From Streptomyces iakyrus (GTDB lineage: Bacteria > Actinomycetota > Actinomycetes > Streptomycetales > Streptomycetaceae), in NCBI RefSeq assembly GCF_000717055.1, contig NZ_JNXI01000014.1, positions 62,001-126,000 on the forward strand: a DNA stretch of 64,000 bases, written 5' to 3'. Shown here in pieces: positions 17,553 to 25,408 of this stretch; positions within the stretch are counted from its first letter, which is position 1; each line of letters begins with the position of its first letter. The translations under genes were made by a program, and so were the position numbers. Below the pieces are notes generated by a model. That model was not told where the DNA came from and did no database searches. It saw only the letters and a list, made by a program, of their open reading frames with translations.

Positions 17553-18407
17553 GTGGAGACAAGGGAGTTGCGGTACTTCGTCGCCGTCGCCGAGGAGCTT
17601 CACTTCGGCAGGGCCGCCCAGCGGCTCGGGATCGCGCAACCCCCGCTGTCACGGGCGATCGGCCGGCTCGAACGGCGCCTGAAGGCGGTCCTGCTGGAAC
17701 GCAGCAGCCGCGCGGTCACCCTGACGGAGGCCGGAGCCGTGCTCCTGAGAGAGGCCCGGGCGGCGCTCGAAGCGGTCGAGGCCGCCGAACGCCGCACCCG
17801 CCGCGCGGCGCACGCCCCGGCCGGCCAGGCCGGCGTGGTGCTCGTCACGAAGGCCGGCGCGTCCAGTGAGCTGCTGGCGAAACTGCTCGACGCCCACGCC
17901 GCCGAGCCCGACGCCGCCGGCGTCGACCTGCTCCTGTGCGGCATGGGCGAGCAGGGACCGATGCTGCGCGACGGCCGGGCCGACGTGGCGCTGCTGCACC
18001 TGCCGTTCGACACCACGGCCGGCCTCGACACCGAAGAGCTCTGCACGGAGGGCCAGGTCGCGATCCTCCCGGCCGGGCACCCCCTCGCCGGCCGGCCCCA
18101 CCTCCGTACGGCCGACGTCACCGGCCTCCCCGGCCTGCCGATGCCCCGCTGGCCCGGTCCCGACGGCACCTACCCGGCCGGCCCCGGCCCCCGGGCCCGC
18201 GACCACGCCCAGCTCCTCCAGCTGATCGCCCTCGGCCGCGCCTGCTGGATCGCGCCGGAGTCCTGCCGGACCCAACTGCGCGCCGGGCTGGCCGCCGTGC
18301 CGGTGCCGGACGCGCCGACAGTCACCACGGTGATCGCCTGGCCACCCCACAGCCGGTCCCGGGCGGTCGCGGACCTGGTGCGGACGGCGATACGGGTGAC
18401 TTCGTGA
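17553..18407 (+). CDS. LysR family transcriptional regulator
   Basis: The 284-residue product has the LysR helix-turn-helix at residues 1-60 (LRYFVAVAEELHFGRAAQRL...LSRAIGRLE) and a periplasmic-binding-type effector domain. The GTG at 17553 starts at the conserved METRELRYF. It is divergent from the SDR gene, the classic arrangement for a LysR regulator and its target. Confidence 0.92.
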   Translation: METRELRYFVAVAEELHFGRAAQRLGIAQPPLSRAIGRLERRLKAVLLERSSRAVTLTEAGAVLLREARAALEAVEAAERRTRRAAHAPAGQAGVVLVTKAGASSELLAKLLDAHAAEPDAAGVDLLLCGMGEQGPMLRDGRADVALLHLPFDTTAGLDTEELCTEGQVAILPAGHPLAGRPHLRTADVTGLPGLPMPRWPGPDGTYPAGPGPRARDHAQLLQLIALGRACWIAPESCRTQLRAGLAAVPVPDAPTVTTVIAWPPHSRSRAVADLVRTAIRVTS

Positions 18408-18567
18408 GAGGGCGGAGCCGCCTCCGCCGGTCAGGACCGGCACCCTCCGATAGCATGTTCGAGCTCGCGATGGTCCCTCCATCGCTCTCCATCTGCCCAG
18501 CCATTCGGAAGAATCGGCCAAAAGATTGAAAGCCAGATCATCGCGGGTGTTTTCGCGAATAGGCGAC

Positions 18568-19962
18568 ATGAGTTCGTGGGGTGCGGAGCACCGCCGGCGC
18601 GTGCTGCTGTGGGGCGCGGCGGGTGTGGTCACGCTCGGATTCCTCATCGCGCTGGAGATCGCCGCACGCCGCTACGGCGAACCGGGGCCGATCACCAACC
18701 AGGTGAAGGGCCTGGTCCTCGCCCCCAAGCCGGGGCCGCTGTACGGCGGTCTGGGGCTGATGATGGTCGTACTCACCTGGCGGCAGCGGTTCATCGCGGC
18801 CGGCGCCGCGCTCGGCATCGACGCCGTTCTCCTGCCGGTGCGGTGGGCGGCGGACGCCGACATGACGGGCGGCCACGTCTTCGGCACGGGCGCGTTGTGG
18901 GTGATGCTGGGCACCGCGGTCATCGCCGTCACCCGCCGCACCGGCCCGGACCGCGTCCTGCTGCTGAAAGGCGTCGGGCTGGGACTGCTGCTGGTCGCCG
19001 CCCGCAAGGTCGGCGACACGTGGCTGTTCATCACGGCGAAGACCCGCCCGACGGTGCTCGACCAGTACGTGGCGACCGCCGACCATGCGCTGGGCAACCC
19101 CTCCTGGCTGGCCGGCCGGATCGTCGAGGCCACCGACCCCTACAGCAGCCATCTGCTCCAACTGGTCTACGGCCAGCTCGCGGTGGCCGCGGTCGTCGTC
19201 GCCTTCTACCAGCTGCGCAACGTCACGGTCGAGCGCCGCTTCCCCAGCCACCACCTGGTGCGCACGTTCCTGGTGATCGGCCTCCTCGGACCGGCCTTCT
19301 ACATGATCTTCCCGGTGGTCGGCCCGGTCTTCGCCTACGGTCCGGGCGCCTCCGGTACCGGCGGCGTTGAGTGGGCGGCGGCCAACCTGTGGCCGCACAC
19401 GCCACTGCCGGTGACCACCCCGCATCCGATGACGTACGACGGGATCACCCCCCGCAACTGCATGCCCAGCCTGCACACCGCGTGGGCTGTCGCGATCTTC
19501 GTCCACACCCGCAGGGCGCCGCGGGCGCTGCGGTTCGCCGGTACGTTCTGGCTGGTCGTCACCCTCGCCGCGACCCTGGGATTCGGCTACCACTACGGCG
19601 TGGACCTCATCGCCGGTGTGGTGTTCGCCCTCACCATCGAGGCGGCCCTGCGCTCCCTCGACCGCGGCTGGGACCGGCCGGGCGTCCTGCTGGTCGCCTA
19701 CGGCACCGCGGTCTTCACCGCGCTCCTGGTGTCGTACCGCTATCTGCCGACGGAGATGGCCGCACGTCCCCAGGTGTCCGGACCTCTGCTCATCCTGGCC
19801 ATGACCTCGGTGATCTACGGCTACGTACGCACCACCCCGAGGCCCGGACCGCGGTTGCCGGCACCCAGGACCCCGGTGGCGGAGGCCGCGCGGGACGACG
19901 CCATGACCGCGGCGCACGAGGGCACCGCTCCCGCGCCCGCCCGCTCCCCGGAGCCGCGCTGA
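18568..19962 (+). CDS. PAP2 superfamily membrane phosphatase/transferase
   Basis: The product has about ten transmembrane segments. The C-terminal half carries the PAP2 signatures CMPSLHTAWAVA and GYHYGVDLIAGV, as in the inositol phosphorylceramide synthase-like PAP2_3 group, so it acts on a lipid phosphate or phosphodiester at the membrane. The ATG at 18568 is preferred; a TTG at 18526 would add 14 residues. A polar Pro/Ala-rich tail closes the protein. Confidence 0.8.
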   Translation: MSSWGAEHRRRVLLWGAAGVVTLGFLIALEIAARRYGEPGPITNQVKGLVLAPKPGPLYGGLGLMMVVLTWRQRFIAAGAALGIDAVLLPVRWAADADMTGGHVFGTGALWVMLGTAVIAVTRRTGPDRVLLLKGVGLGLLLVAARKVGDTWLFITAKTRPTVLDQYVATADHALGNPSWLAGRIVEATDPYSSHLLQLVYGQLAVAAVVVAFYQLRNVTVERRFPSHHLVRTFLVIGLLGPAFYMIFPVVGPVFAYGPGASGTGGVEWAAANLWPHTPLPVTTPHPMTYDGITPRNCMPSLHTAWAVAIFVHTRRAPRALRFAGTFWLVVTLAATLGFGYHYGVDLIAGVVFALTIEAALRSLDRGWDRPGVLLVAYGTAVFTALLVSYRYLPTEMAARPQVSGPLLILAMTSVIYGYVRTTPRPGPRLPAPRTPVAEAARDDAMTAAHEGTAPAPARSPEPR

Positions 19963-20061
19963 CCCCGACGTGCGAGGGAGAACCACGGCTGCCGTGTCTG
20001 TTCTGCCCGGCGTGTCCGGGCGGTAACTTGGTGGAGAAAGCCCCAAAAGAAGGGCGAATCG

Positions 20062-20499
20062 ATGCCGTGGTTCCTGTGGCTGCTCGCTGCCGCGGCGCTG
20101 GGTGCCGCGGAGTTCTTCACTCTGACCCTGGTCTTCGGGCTGCTGGCGGGCGCCGCGCTGGTCGCGGCCGTCGTCGCCGGTGTCGGCATCGGCCTGCTCG
20201 GCCAGCTCCTGGCCCTGGGGGCAGCGGCTGCGGCCGGCCTCGTCCTCGTCCGTCCCGTCGCCCTGCGGCACATGCAGCAGCAGCCCCTCATCCGCGACGG
20301 CAGCGACGCGCTGATCGGCAAGCGGGCCGAGGTCATGCAGGAGGTCACCGCGACCCGCGGCCTGATCAAACTCTCCGGCGAGGAATGGTCCGCGCGCGCC
20401 CTCGACGAGAGCCATGTGATCCCGGTGGGAGCGCTGGTCGACGTCATGGAGATCGAGGGGGCCACCGCCATCGTCTACCCCCGAGAGCTCCTTCCCTGA
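20062..20499 (+). CDS. NfeD family protein
   Basis: The 145-residue product has three or four N-terminal transmembrane segments and a C-terminal OB-fold of NfeD type (LIGKRAEVMQEVTATRGLIKLSGEEWSAR). The stomatin-like gene starts 29 bp downstream. NfeD/stomatin pairs are a conserved membrane unit in bacteria, thought to organise membrane microdomains or help membrane quality control. Confidence 0.88.
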   Translation: MPWFLWLLAAAALGAAEFFTLTLVFGLLAGAALVAAVVAGVGIGLLGQLLALGAAAAAGLVLVRPVALRHMQQQPLIRDGSDALIGKRAEVMQEVTATRGLIKLSGEEWSARALDESHVIPVGALVDVMEIEGATAIVYPRELLP

Positions 20500-20528
20500 A
20501 CGGCTGAACACACGGCTACGGAGGCACT

Positions 20529-21635
20529 GTGGATCCAGTTGTCATCCCCATTCTCGTGGCGGCCCTCGTCATCGTCTTCCTCGTGGCCTCCACCGTGCGG
20601 ATCGTCCCGCAGGCCCGCCGCTACAACATCGAGCGGTTCGGCCGGTACCGCCGGACGCTCCAGCCCGGCCTGAACCTGGTCCTGCCGGTGGCCGACCGCA
20701 TCAACACCAAACTCGACGTGCGCGAGCAGGTCTATTCGTCCGACCCCAGGCCGGTGATCACCGAGGACAACCTCGTGGTGAACATCGACACGGTGCTCTA
20801 CTACCAGATCACGGACCCGCGGGCGGCGGCGTACGAGGTCGCCGACTACCTCCAGGCGATCGACCAGCTCACCGTGACCACGCTGCGCAACGTCATCGGC
20901 AGCATGGACCTGGAGGAGACGCTCACCTCGCGCGAGGAGATCAACTCCCGGCTGCGCGCCGTCCTCGACGACGCCACCGGCAAGTGGGGCATCCGCGTCA
21001 ACCGCGTCGAGATCAAGGCCATCGATCCACCGCACACCATCAAGGAGGCCATGGAGAAGCAGATGCGGGCGGAGCGGGACAAGCGGGCGGCCATCCTGCA
21101 CGCCGAGGGGGAGCGGCAAGCCAAGATCCTCACCGCGGAAGGCACCAAGCAGAAGGACATCCTGGAGGCGCAGGGCACCCAGCAGGCCATGATCCTGCGG
21201 GCGGACGGCGAGGCCAAGGCGGTGGAGCTCGTCTTCCAGGCCGTCCACCGCAACAACGCCGACCCCAAGATCCTGGCCTACAAATACCTGGAGACCCTCC
21301 CGCACCTGGCCAGGAGCGACAACAACACCTTCTGGGTCATCCCCGGGGAGCTGACCGAGGCGGTCCGGACCGTCACCCGCGCCTTCGGCGACGAGGCGGC
21401 GGCAGGCGCTCCCCGCCCCGCGCACCCCGAGCAACCGGCCACGGCCGGCGACGAGGCCGCGCCCGAGCCCTCCGTCCCGCAGCTCGACGCGCCCTCGACG
21501 GTCTCCCTCGACGCCGCCGCGGCCGCCGACGAGGCCGGAAAGCAGGCCGCCGCCGCGGTGAGCGACGCCAAGGCGGAGGCGGAGGCGGCGAAGTCCCCGC
21601 AGGTGCCGCGCCTGGGGCGGACGTCCGACGACTGA
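20529..21635 (+). CDS. SPFH/stomatin-like membrane protein
   Basis: One N-terminal transmembrane helix is followed by the SPFH domain (IVPQARRYNIERFGRYRRTLQPGLN to about residue 190) and a long charged coiled coil (MEKQMRAERDKRAAILHAEGERQ). The last about 80 residues are an Ala/Glu-rich disordered tail. It is expected to form ring-like oligomers at the membrane. It follows nfeD with 29 bp between, as usual for this pair, and a stem-loop follows its stop. Confidence 0.9.
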   Translation: MDPVVIPILVAALVIVFLVASTVRIVPQARRYNIERFGRYRRTLQPGLNLVLPVADRINTKLDVREQVYSSDPRPVITEDNLVVNIDTVLYYQITDPRAAAYEVADYLQAIDQLTVTTLRNVIGSMDLEETLTSREEINSRLRAVLDDATGKWGIRVNRVEIKAIDPPHTIKEAMEKQMRAERDKRAAILHAEGERQAKILTAEGTKQKDILEAQGTQQAMILRADGEAKAVELVFQAVHRNNADPKILAYKYLETLPHLARSDNNTFWVIPGELTEAVRTVTRAFGDEAAAGAPRPAHPEQPATAGDEAAPEPSVPQLDAPSTVSLDAAAAADEAGKQAAAAVSDAKAEAEAAKSPQVPRLGRTSDD

Positions 21636-21656
21636 ATCCTTCATCGGCTGGGGCCG

Positions 21657-21677
21657 GGGGAGGACCAAGTCCTCCCC
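21657..21677 (+). terminator. hairpin after the NfeD/SPFH operon
   Basis: GGGGAGGAC and GTCCTCCCC pair around CAA, 21 bp after the SPFH stop. Confidence 0.65.
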
Positions 21678-21851
21678 ACAGACACGGGCACGCACCCGGC
21701 ACGGTCCGGCACACGCTGCCCAGGGGGGCCTCGCGGACGCCGGGTGACGTCTGAGCACGCGGATGCGCTGGACAACTGCGGCAGGGACGCCATTGCCCAC
21801 TCCGCACCGCCCGCCCGGCGGTTCCCACTCACCACTCCGTGAAGGAGACAC

Positions 21852-22640
21852 ATGCGCAAGCGCGCTGCCCTTGCCGTACTCACCGCCGTCGCCGCAGCGG
21901 CAGGGCTCGCCGTTCCCGGTGCCTACGCCGACGACAACGTGGGGGACGTCCAGGTCGACGGCGTCGTCGTCAACGGCGGCAAGAACATAGTGATCGACAC
22001 GGCCGACAAGACGATCACGGTCTCGGTGACCGCCACCGACCCGTCGGGCATCTGGGACGCCGACTTCAGCCTGTGGCGGGGCCCGGACGGCAGCGACCCC
22101 TACTACAGCGCCGAGGGCCGCATCGATCCCGACGAGAACACCACGCCGGCGGACTGCGTCGCCTCCAGCAGTACGACGTCGACCTGCTCGAAGACCTTCA
22201 CCTTCGAGCCGGACTGGTGGCTCACGAACGCCGATGCCGGCACCTGGAAGGTCCAGGCCCAGGTGTCGGCCAACGACGGCAGCTCCACCGACCGGTGGGC
22301 CTCCACCACCACCCGCCTCCAGCGGCACTCCAAGCTGACCGTCAACGCGAGTCCCGAGCCGATCGCCAAGGGCAAGACCCTCACCATCACCGGCAAGCTC
22401 AGCCGCGCCAACTGGGACACGCTCGACTACCGGGGCTACACCAACCAGCCGGTCAAGCTCCAGTTCCGCAAGGCCGGCACCACGACCTACACCACGGTCA
22501 AGACCGTGTACACCAACAGCACCGGCAACCTGACGACCACGGCCCCCGCGTCCGAAGACGGCTACTGGCGCTGGAACTTCGCAGGCAACACGACGACCCC
22601 GGCCGCCGTGGCGACCGGCGACTTCGTGGACGTGCAGTAG
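21852..22640 (+). CDS. secreted protein with Ig-like repeats
   Basis: A typical signal peptide (MRKRAALAVLTAVAAAAGLAVPGAYA) leads to two beta-rich regions of about 110 residues each. The first contains a Cys pair (DCVASSSTTSTCSKTF); the second resembles bacterial Ig-like modules with KLTVNASPEPIAKGKTLTI. No catalytic motif is visible. A GAAGGAGACAC site precedes the ATG. Related exported proteins are common in Streptomyces; the function is unknown. Confidence 0.8.
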   Translation: MRKRAALAVLTAVAAAAGLAVPGAYADDNVGDVQVDGVVVNGGKNIVIDTADKTITVSVTATDPSGIWDADFSLWRGPDGSDPYYSAEGRIDPDENTTPADCVASSSTTSTCSKTFTFEPDWWLTNADAGTWKVQAQVSANDGSSTDRWASTTTRLQRHSKLTVNASPEPIAKGKTLTITGKLSRANWDTLDYRGYTNQPVKLQFRKAGTTTYTTVKTVYTNSTGNLTTTAPASEDGYWRWNFAGNTTTPAAVATGDFVDVQ

Positions 22641-22695
22641 CCCGAACGGCACACCTGGGGGCGGTTGACCGTACTGGTCGGCAACAGGTTCGCCC

Positions 22696-22725
22696 GTCCG
22701 GGTCGGCCGAGAGGTCGACCCGGAC
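22696..22725 (+). terminator. hairpin after the secreted protein gene
   Basis: GTCCGGGTCG and CGACCCGGAC form a perfect 10-bp stem 56 bp after the stop. Confidence 0.55.
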
Positions 22726-22770
22726 GTCGTGGCGGACGTCCCGGTAATTCTCGCGCCGTAACTTGCTCGC

Positions 22771-24093
22771 ATGACCTCATCGATCCACGCGGAAACAAGA
22801 ATTCAGCCCGCGGGTTCGCCGTCGATTGCATCGGATGCATCGAAGACCGGTCGTCTCGACGGGGTGGATCTGGCGCGGGCACTGGCTGTTCTGGGAATGT
22901 TCGTCTCGCACACCGGTCCGGCCCTGGTCCTGTCCGAACTCGGACGGAAAGCAGGCGCCCCTGCCCACTTCCTGGAAGCCGTCAGCGACGGGCACGCGTC
23001 GATCCTGTTCGCCACGCTGGCCGGGGTGTCACTGGCCCTGCTGACCGGGGGCAGCCGGCCGCACAACGGAGTGGCACGGCGAAGGGACCGAGCCCGGATC
23101 GCCGTGCGCGCGGCGATCCTTTTCGTCCTCGGCATGGCACTGGCTCAGATCAGCACCGAAGTCATCGTCATCCTTTCCTTCTACGCCCTCTATTTCCTGC
23201 TGGCGCTGCCGCTCCTCCGCGTGCCGCCCCGCATTCTCGCGGTGCTCGCCGCTGCCTGGGCGGTGGCCGGGCCGGTGGTGTCGTTCTTCCTGCGGCGCGA
23301 GGTGGAAGGGAGCGAGGGCACCGGCGGGGGCGCACTGATGTTCAGGGACCTCACCTCGTTGTCGGACGCCGGACCGGGGCTCCTCCGTCTCCTGCTGGAC
23401 GGCACCTATCCGGTCATGACCTGGATGCCGTTCGTGCTCGCAGGGCTCGCCGTCGGACGTCTCGACCTCCGGTCGACCACGATCCGTCTTCGGCTGCTCG
23501 CCGCAGGTGTCGCTCTCACCGTCGTCGGCAGCGGCGGCTCCTGGCTTGCGCTGCACGCCTTCGGAGGCCTGGAGGCCCTTCAGCCGAAGCTGGACTTCAT
23601 GCGTCCGGTGGCCGCCGGACTCGCCATGGAGCCGCTGGACCTGATGCAGAGGTCGAACCTCGGGACCGTCCCCACCGATACCCCGGCGAACCTGCTGCTC
23701 GACGGCCCGCACTGCGGAACCCCGTTCGAGATCGTCGGCTCGGGCGGCTGTGCCCTGGCGGTTCTCGCGCTCTGCCTGCTCGTCGGCGACCGCTTCCGCA
23801 CGCTGCTCGCGCCGCTCACGGCGGTCGGGGCGCTGTCCCTGACCGCGTACGCGGCCCAGGTCGTGGCGTTGAGGTTCCTGCCCCCCGAGGAGGCCATGGC
23901 CGCGCACCCGTGGGTGCCGCTGCTCGGCTTCGTCCTCGGTGCCGTGGTGTTCTGCGGCCTGTGGCGCCGCTTCCTGGGCCGCGGGCCGCTGGAGCGCCTG
24001 ATGCACTGGGCCTCCACGCGGGCGTCCGCCGCCCTCGCCGGATCCGGCGCCGCAACCCCGACCACGCCCGACCCGGCTCCGGACCGGTCGTGA
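22771..24093 (+). CDS. HGSNAT/DUF418-like multi-pass membrane protein
   Basis: The 440-residue product starts a first helix with GVDLARALAVLGMFVSHTGP, the pattern of heparan-alpha-glucosaminide N-acetyltransferase-like and DUF418 proteins, in which a histidine near the end of helix 1 is conserved. About ten transmembrane segments follow. Members are thought to move acyl groups across or within the membrane. The substrate is unknown. Confidence 0.75.
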   Translation: MTSSIHAETRIQPAGSPSIASDASKTGRLDGVDLARALAVLGMFVSHTGPALVLSELGRKAGAPAHFLEAVSDGHASILFATLAGVSLALLTGGSRPHNGVARRRDRARIAVRAAILFVLGMALAQISTEVIVILSFYALYFLLALPLLRVPPRILAVLAAAWAVAGPVVSFFLRREVEGSEGTGGGALMFRDLTSLSDAGPGLLRLLLDGTYPVMTWMPFVLAGLAVGRLDLRSTTIRLRLLAAGVALTVVGSGGSWLALHAFGGLEALQPKLDFMRPVAAGLAMEPLDLMQRSNLGTVPTDTPANLLLDGPHCGTPFEIVGSGGCALAVLALCLLVGDRFRTLLAPLTAVGALSLTAYAAQVVALRFLPPEEAMAAHPWVPLLGFVLGAVVFCGLWRRFLGRGPLERLMHWASTRASAALAGSGAATPTTPDPAPDRS

Positions 24094-24158
24094 CGGCGGG
24101 CTCCCTGCGCCGGAGGCGAGATCGGTGGTCCTGACTTGGGCGCCGTCGTCCCGGGCTG

Positions 24159-24215
24159 TGCGCCGATCACGGGCAGTTCGATGCCCAGCACATCGCACAG
24201 CCGCGTCCGGAGCAT
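24159..24215 (-). pseudogene. N-terminal scrap of a nitronate monooxygenase-like gene
   Basis: The minus frame from the ATG at 24215 reads MLRTRLCDVLGIELPVIGA, the typical start of nitronate monooxygenase (2-nitropropane dioxygenase) proteins, and then loses all resemblance within 20 codons. Only the first exposed strand of the barrel remains. The scrap marks an old rearrangement breakpoint just before the vapBC genes. Confidence 0.5.
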
Positions 24216-24357
24216 CGTCGCCTCCTACGTCCGGCCTCCGGCGAGCGCCCAGACCAGGCTCAGTCGGGGAGCGTCCGGGACCGGGGGCGGAGCCTGTGAG
24301 GTCGGCTCGGGGAGTCCCCGTCCACGGGGACATGGGGACCTGCACGGATACATCAAT

Positions 24358-24388
24358 CCGGTACATGGACTACCCTTGGTACATGTCC
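24358..24388 (+). promoter_or_regulatory. possible VapB autoregulatory operator
   Basis: GGTACATG occurs twice, at 24360 and 24378, 18 bp apart, and the second copy overlaps the vapB start codon. RHH antitoxins usually bind short repeats at their own promoter. This is inferred from position and repetition only. Confidence 0.35.
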
Positions 24389-24649
24389 ATGAAGCGCACC
24401 AACGTCTACGCCGACCCCGAGGACCTGGCGATCATCAAGGAGGCCGCCAAGCGCCGGGGGATAAGCGAGGCCGAGATCATCCGCCAGGGCATCCACCTCG
24501 CGGCCATGGCGAACAGGGTCTGGGACGAGCCGCTGTTCTCGCGCACGTTCGAAGGGTCGGGGCGCACGCTGTCCAAGGCGGAGGTCCGTGACACGGTCGC
24601 CGAGGCCGTCCGGCGTGAGACCGGCTCGGGTTCCGGATCCGCTGCGTGA
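24383..24649 (+). CDS. vapB: ribbon-helix-helix antitoxin, VapB-like
   Basis: The 88-residue product has an N-terminal ribbon-helix-helix (KRTNVYADPEDLAIIKEAAKR...EAEIIRQGIHLAA) that should bind operator DNA as a dimer. The C-terminal half would wrap the toxin. Its stop overlaps the toxin GTG start by 4 bp, the standard toxin-antitoxin coupling. Confidence 0.85.
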   Translation: MSMKRTNVYADPEDLAIIKEAAKRRGISEAEIIRQGIHLAAMANRVWDEPLFSRTFEGSGRTLSKAEVRDTVAEAVRRETGSGSGSAA

Positions 24650-25089
24650 TCATTGTCATCGCCGATACGTCCGGACTTCTGGCGGCCCTGGACGAGACGC
24701 ATCAGGACCACGCGGCGGCCAACGAGGCGATCATGGCGGCCGGTCTGTTGGTCATGTCCCCGCTTCTGCTGGCCGAACTGGATCACGTGGCGACGCGTGA
24801 GCTCGGCAGGGAGGCCGCCCTCAGCGCGGTCGACGACCTGCGGCGCTGGATGGGCCGGGGTCGTGTCGTCATGCCGGAGATCACGGAGAGCCACCTGGGC
24901 GCCGCCCAGTCCGTCCGTGTCCGCTACCGTGCGTTGGATCTCGACCTCGCCGACGCGGTGAACGTGGCGCTTGCCGCCGACTACGACACGGACGCGATTC
25001 TCACCCTCGACCGACGAGACTTCCGAGCTGTACGTCCGCTGGGCCGCTACAAGGCGTTCCGGGTACTTCCCGATGACCTCCCGCTCTGA
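24646..25089 (+). CDS. vapC: PIN domain ribonuclease toxin, VapC-like
   Basis: The 147-residue PIN protein starts VIADTSGLLAAL with the first acidic residue of the active site. Further acids lie in LLLAELDHVATREL and in DLADAVNVALAADYDTDAILTLDRRDF, giving the usual acidic cluster that binds Mg2+ and cuts RNA. It is coupled to the antitoxin by a GTGA overlap. A second, frameshifted copy without antitoxin lies at 30168-30610. Confidence 0.9.
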   Translation: MIIVIADTSGLLAALDETHQDHAAANEAIMAAGLLVMSPLLLAELDHVATRELGREAALSAVDDLRRWMGRGRVVMPEITESHLGAAQSVRVRYRALDLDLADAVNVALAADYDTDAILTLDRRDFRAVRPLGRYKAFRVLPDDLPL

Positions 25090-25256
25090 CACAGGACCCT
25101 CGGCGGTCAAGTGCCCACTGCGCAACGGGCTTGTGCACCGCACACGACGAAGCCCGCGCAGGACGGGTACCGTCATCGCCCGGGAACGGCGGGCTGAGGG
25201 CTGCCCTCCGGCTCATCTGCGTGGGAGTGCAGGTCAGTACCACGGCTCTCCGTCTC

Positions 25257-25284
25257 CCCAAGCGCCGTCGCTTCCCAAGCTGAG
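25257..25284 (-). repeat. inverted 28-bp copy of the island attachment-site arm
   Basis: On the minus strand these 28 bp (starting CTCAGCTTGGGAAGCGACGG) are identical to 30891-30918, the island-side junction of the tRNA-Gly 3' half. They include only 15 bp of tRNA sequence and then the element arm. It looks like a leftover from another member of the same element family, in opposite orientation. Confidence 0.65.
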
Positions 25285-25346
25285 AAGGAACCGTCACTGC
25301 CGGCTCCATGTGTGTGGAGTAGCCGGCTGCGAACGTCTCCGCCACT

Positions 25347-25396
25347 GAGGACGAGGAAGGCCCCGACCACAACCGGTCGGGGCCTTCCTCGTCCTC
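25347..25396. terminator. 22-bp perfect stem between convergent genes
   Basis: GAGGACGAGGAAGGCCCCGA and two further pairs are complemented across a 6-base loop, 12 bp after the stop of the minus-strand 1255-residue gene. It can serve transcripts from both sides. Confidence 0.75.
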
Positions 25397-25408
25397 TCAC
25401 GACGCGGA

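Noticed and set aside
18538..22772. Two very long minus-strand open frames (about 657 and 765 codons) opposite the PAP2, NfeD, SPFH and secreted-protein genes
   Set aside because: They are antisense shadows typical of high-GC DNA: composition is Gly/Arg/Asp-rich without any domain, and the plus strand carries well-conserved families over the whole stretch.
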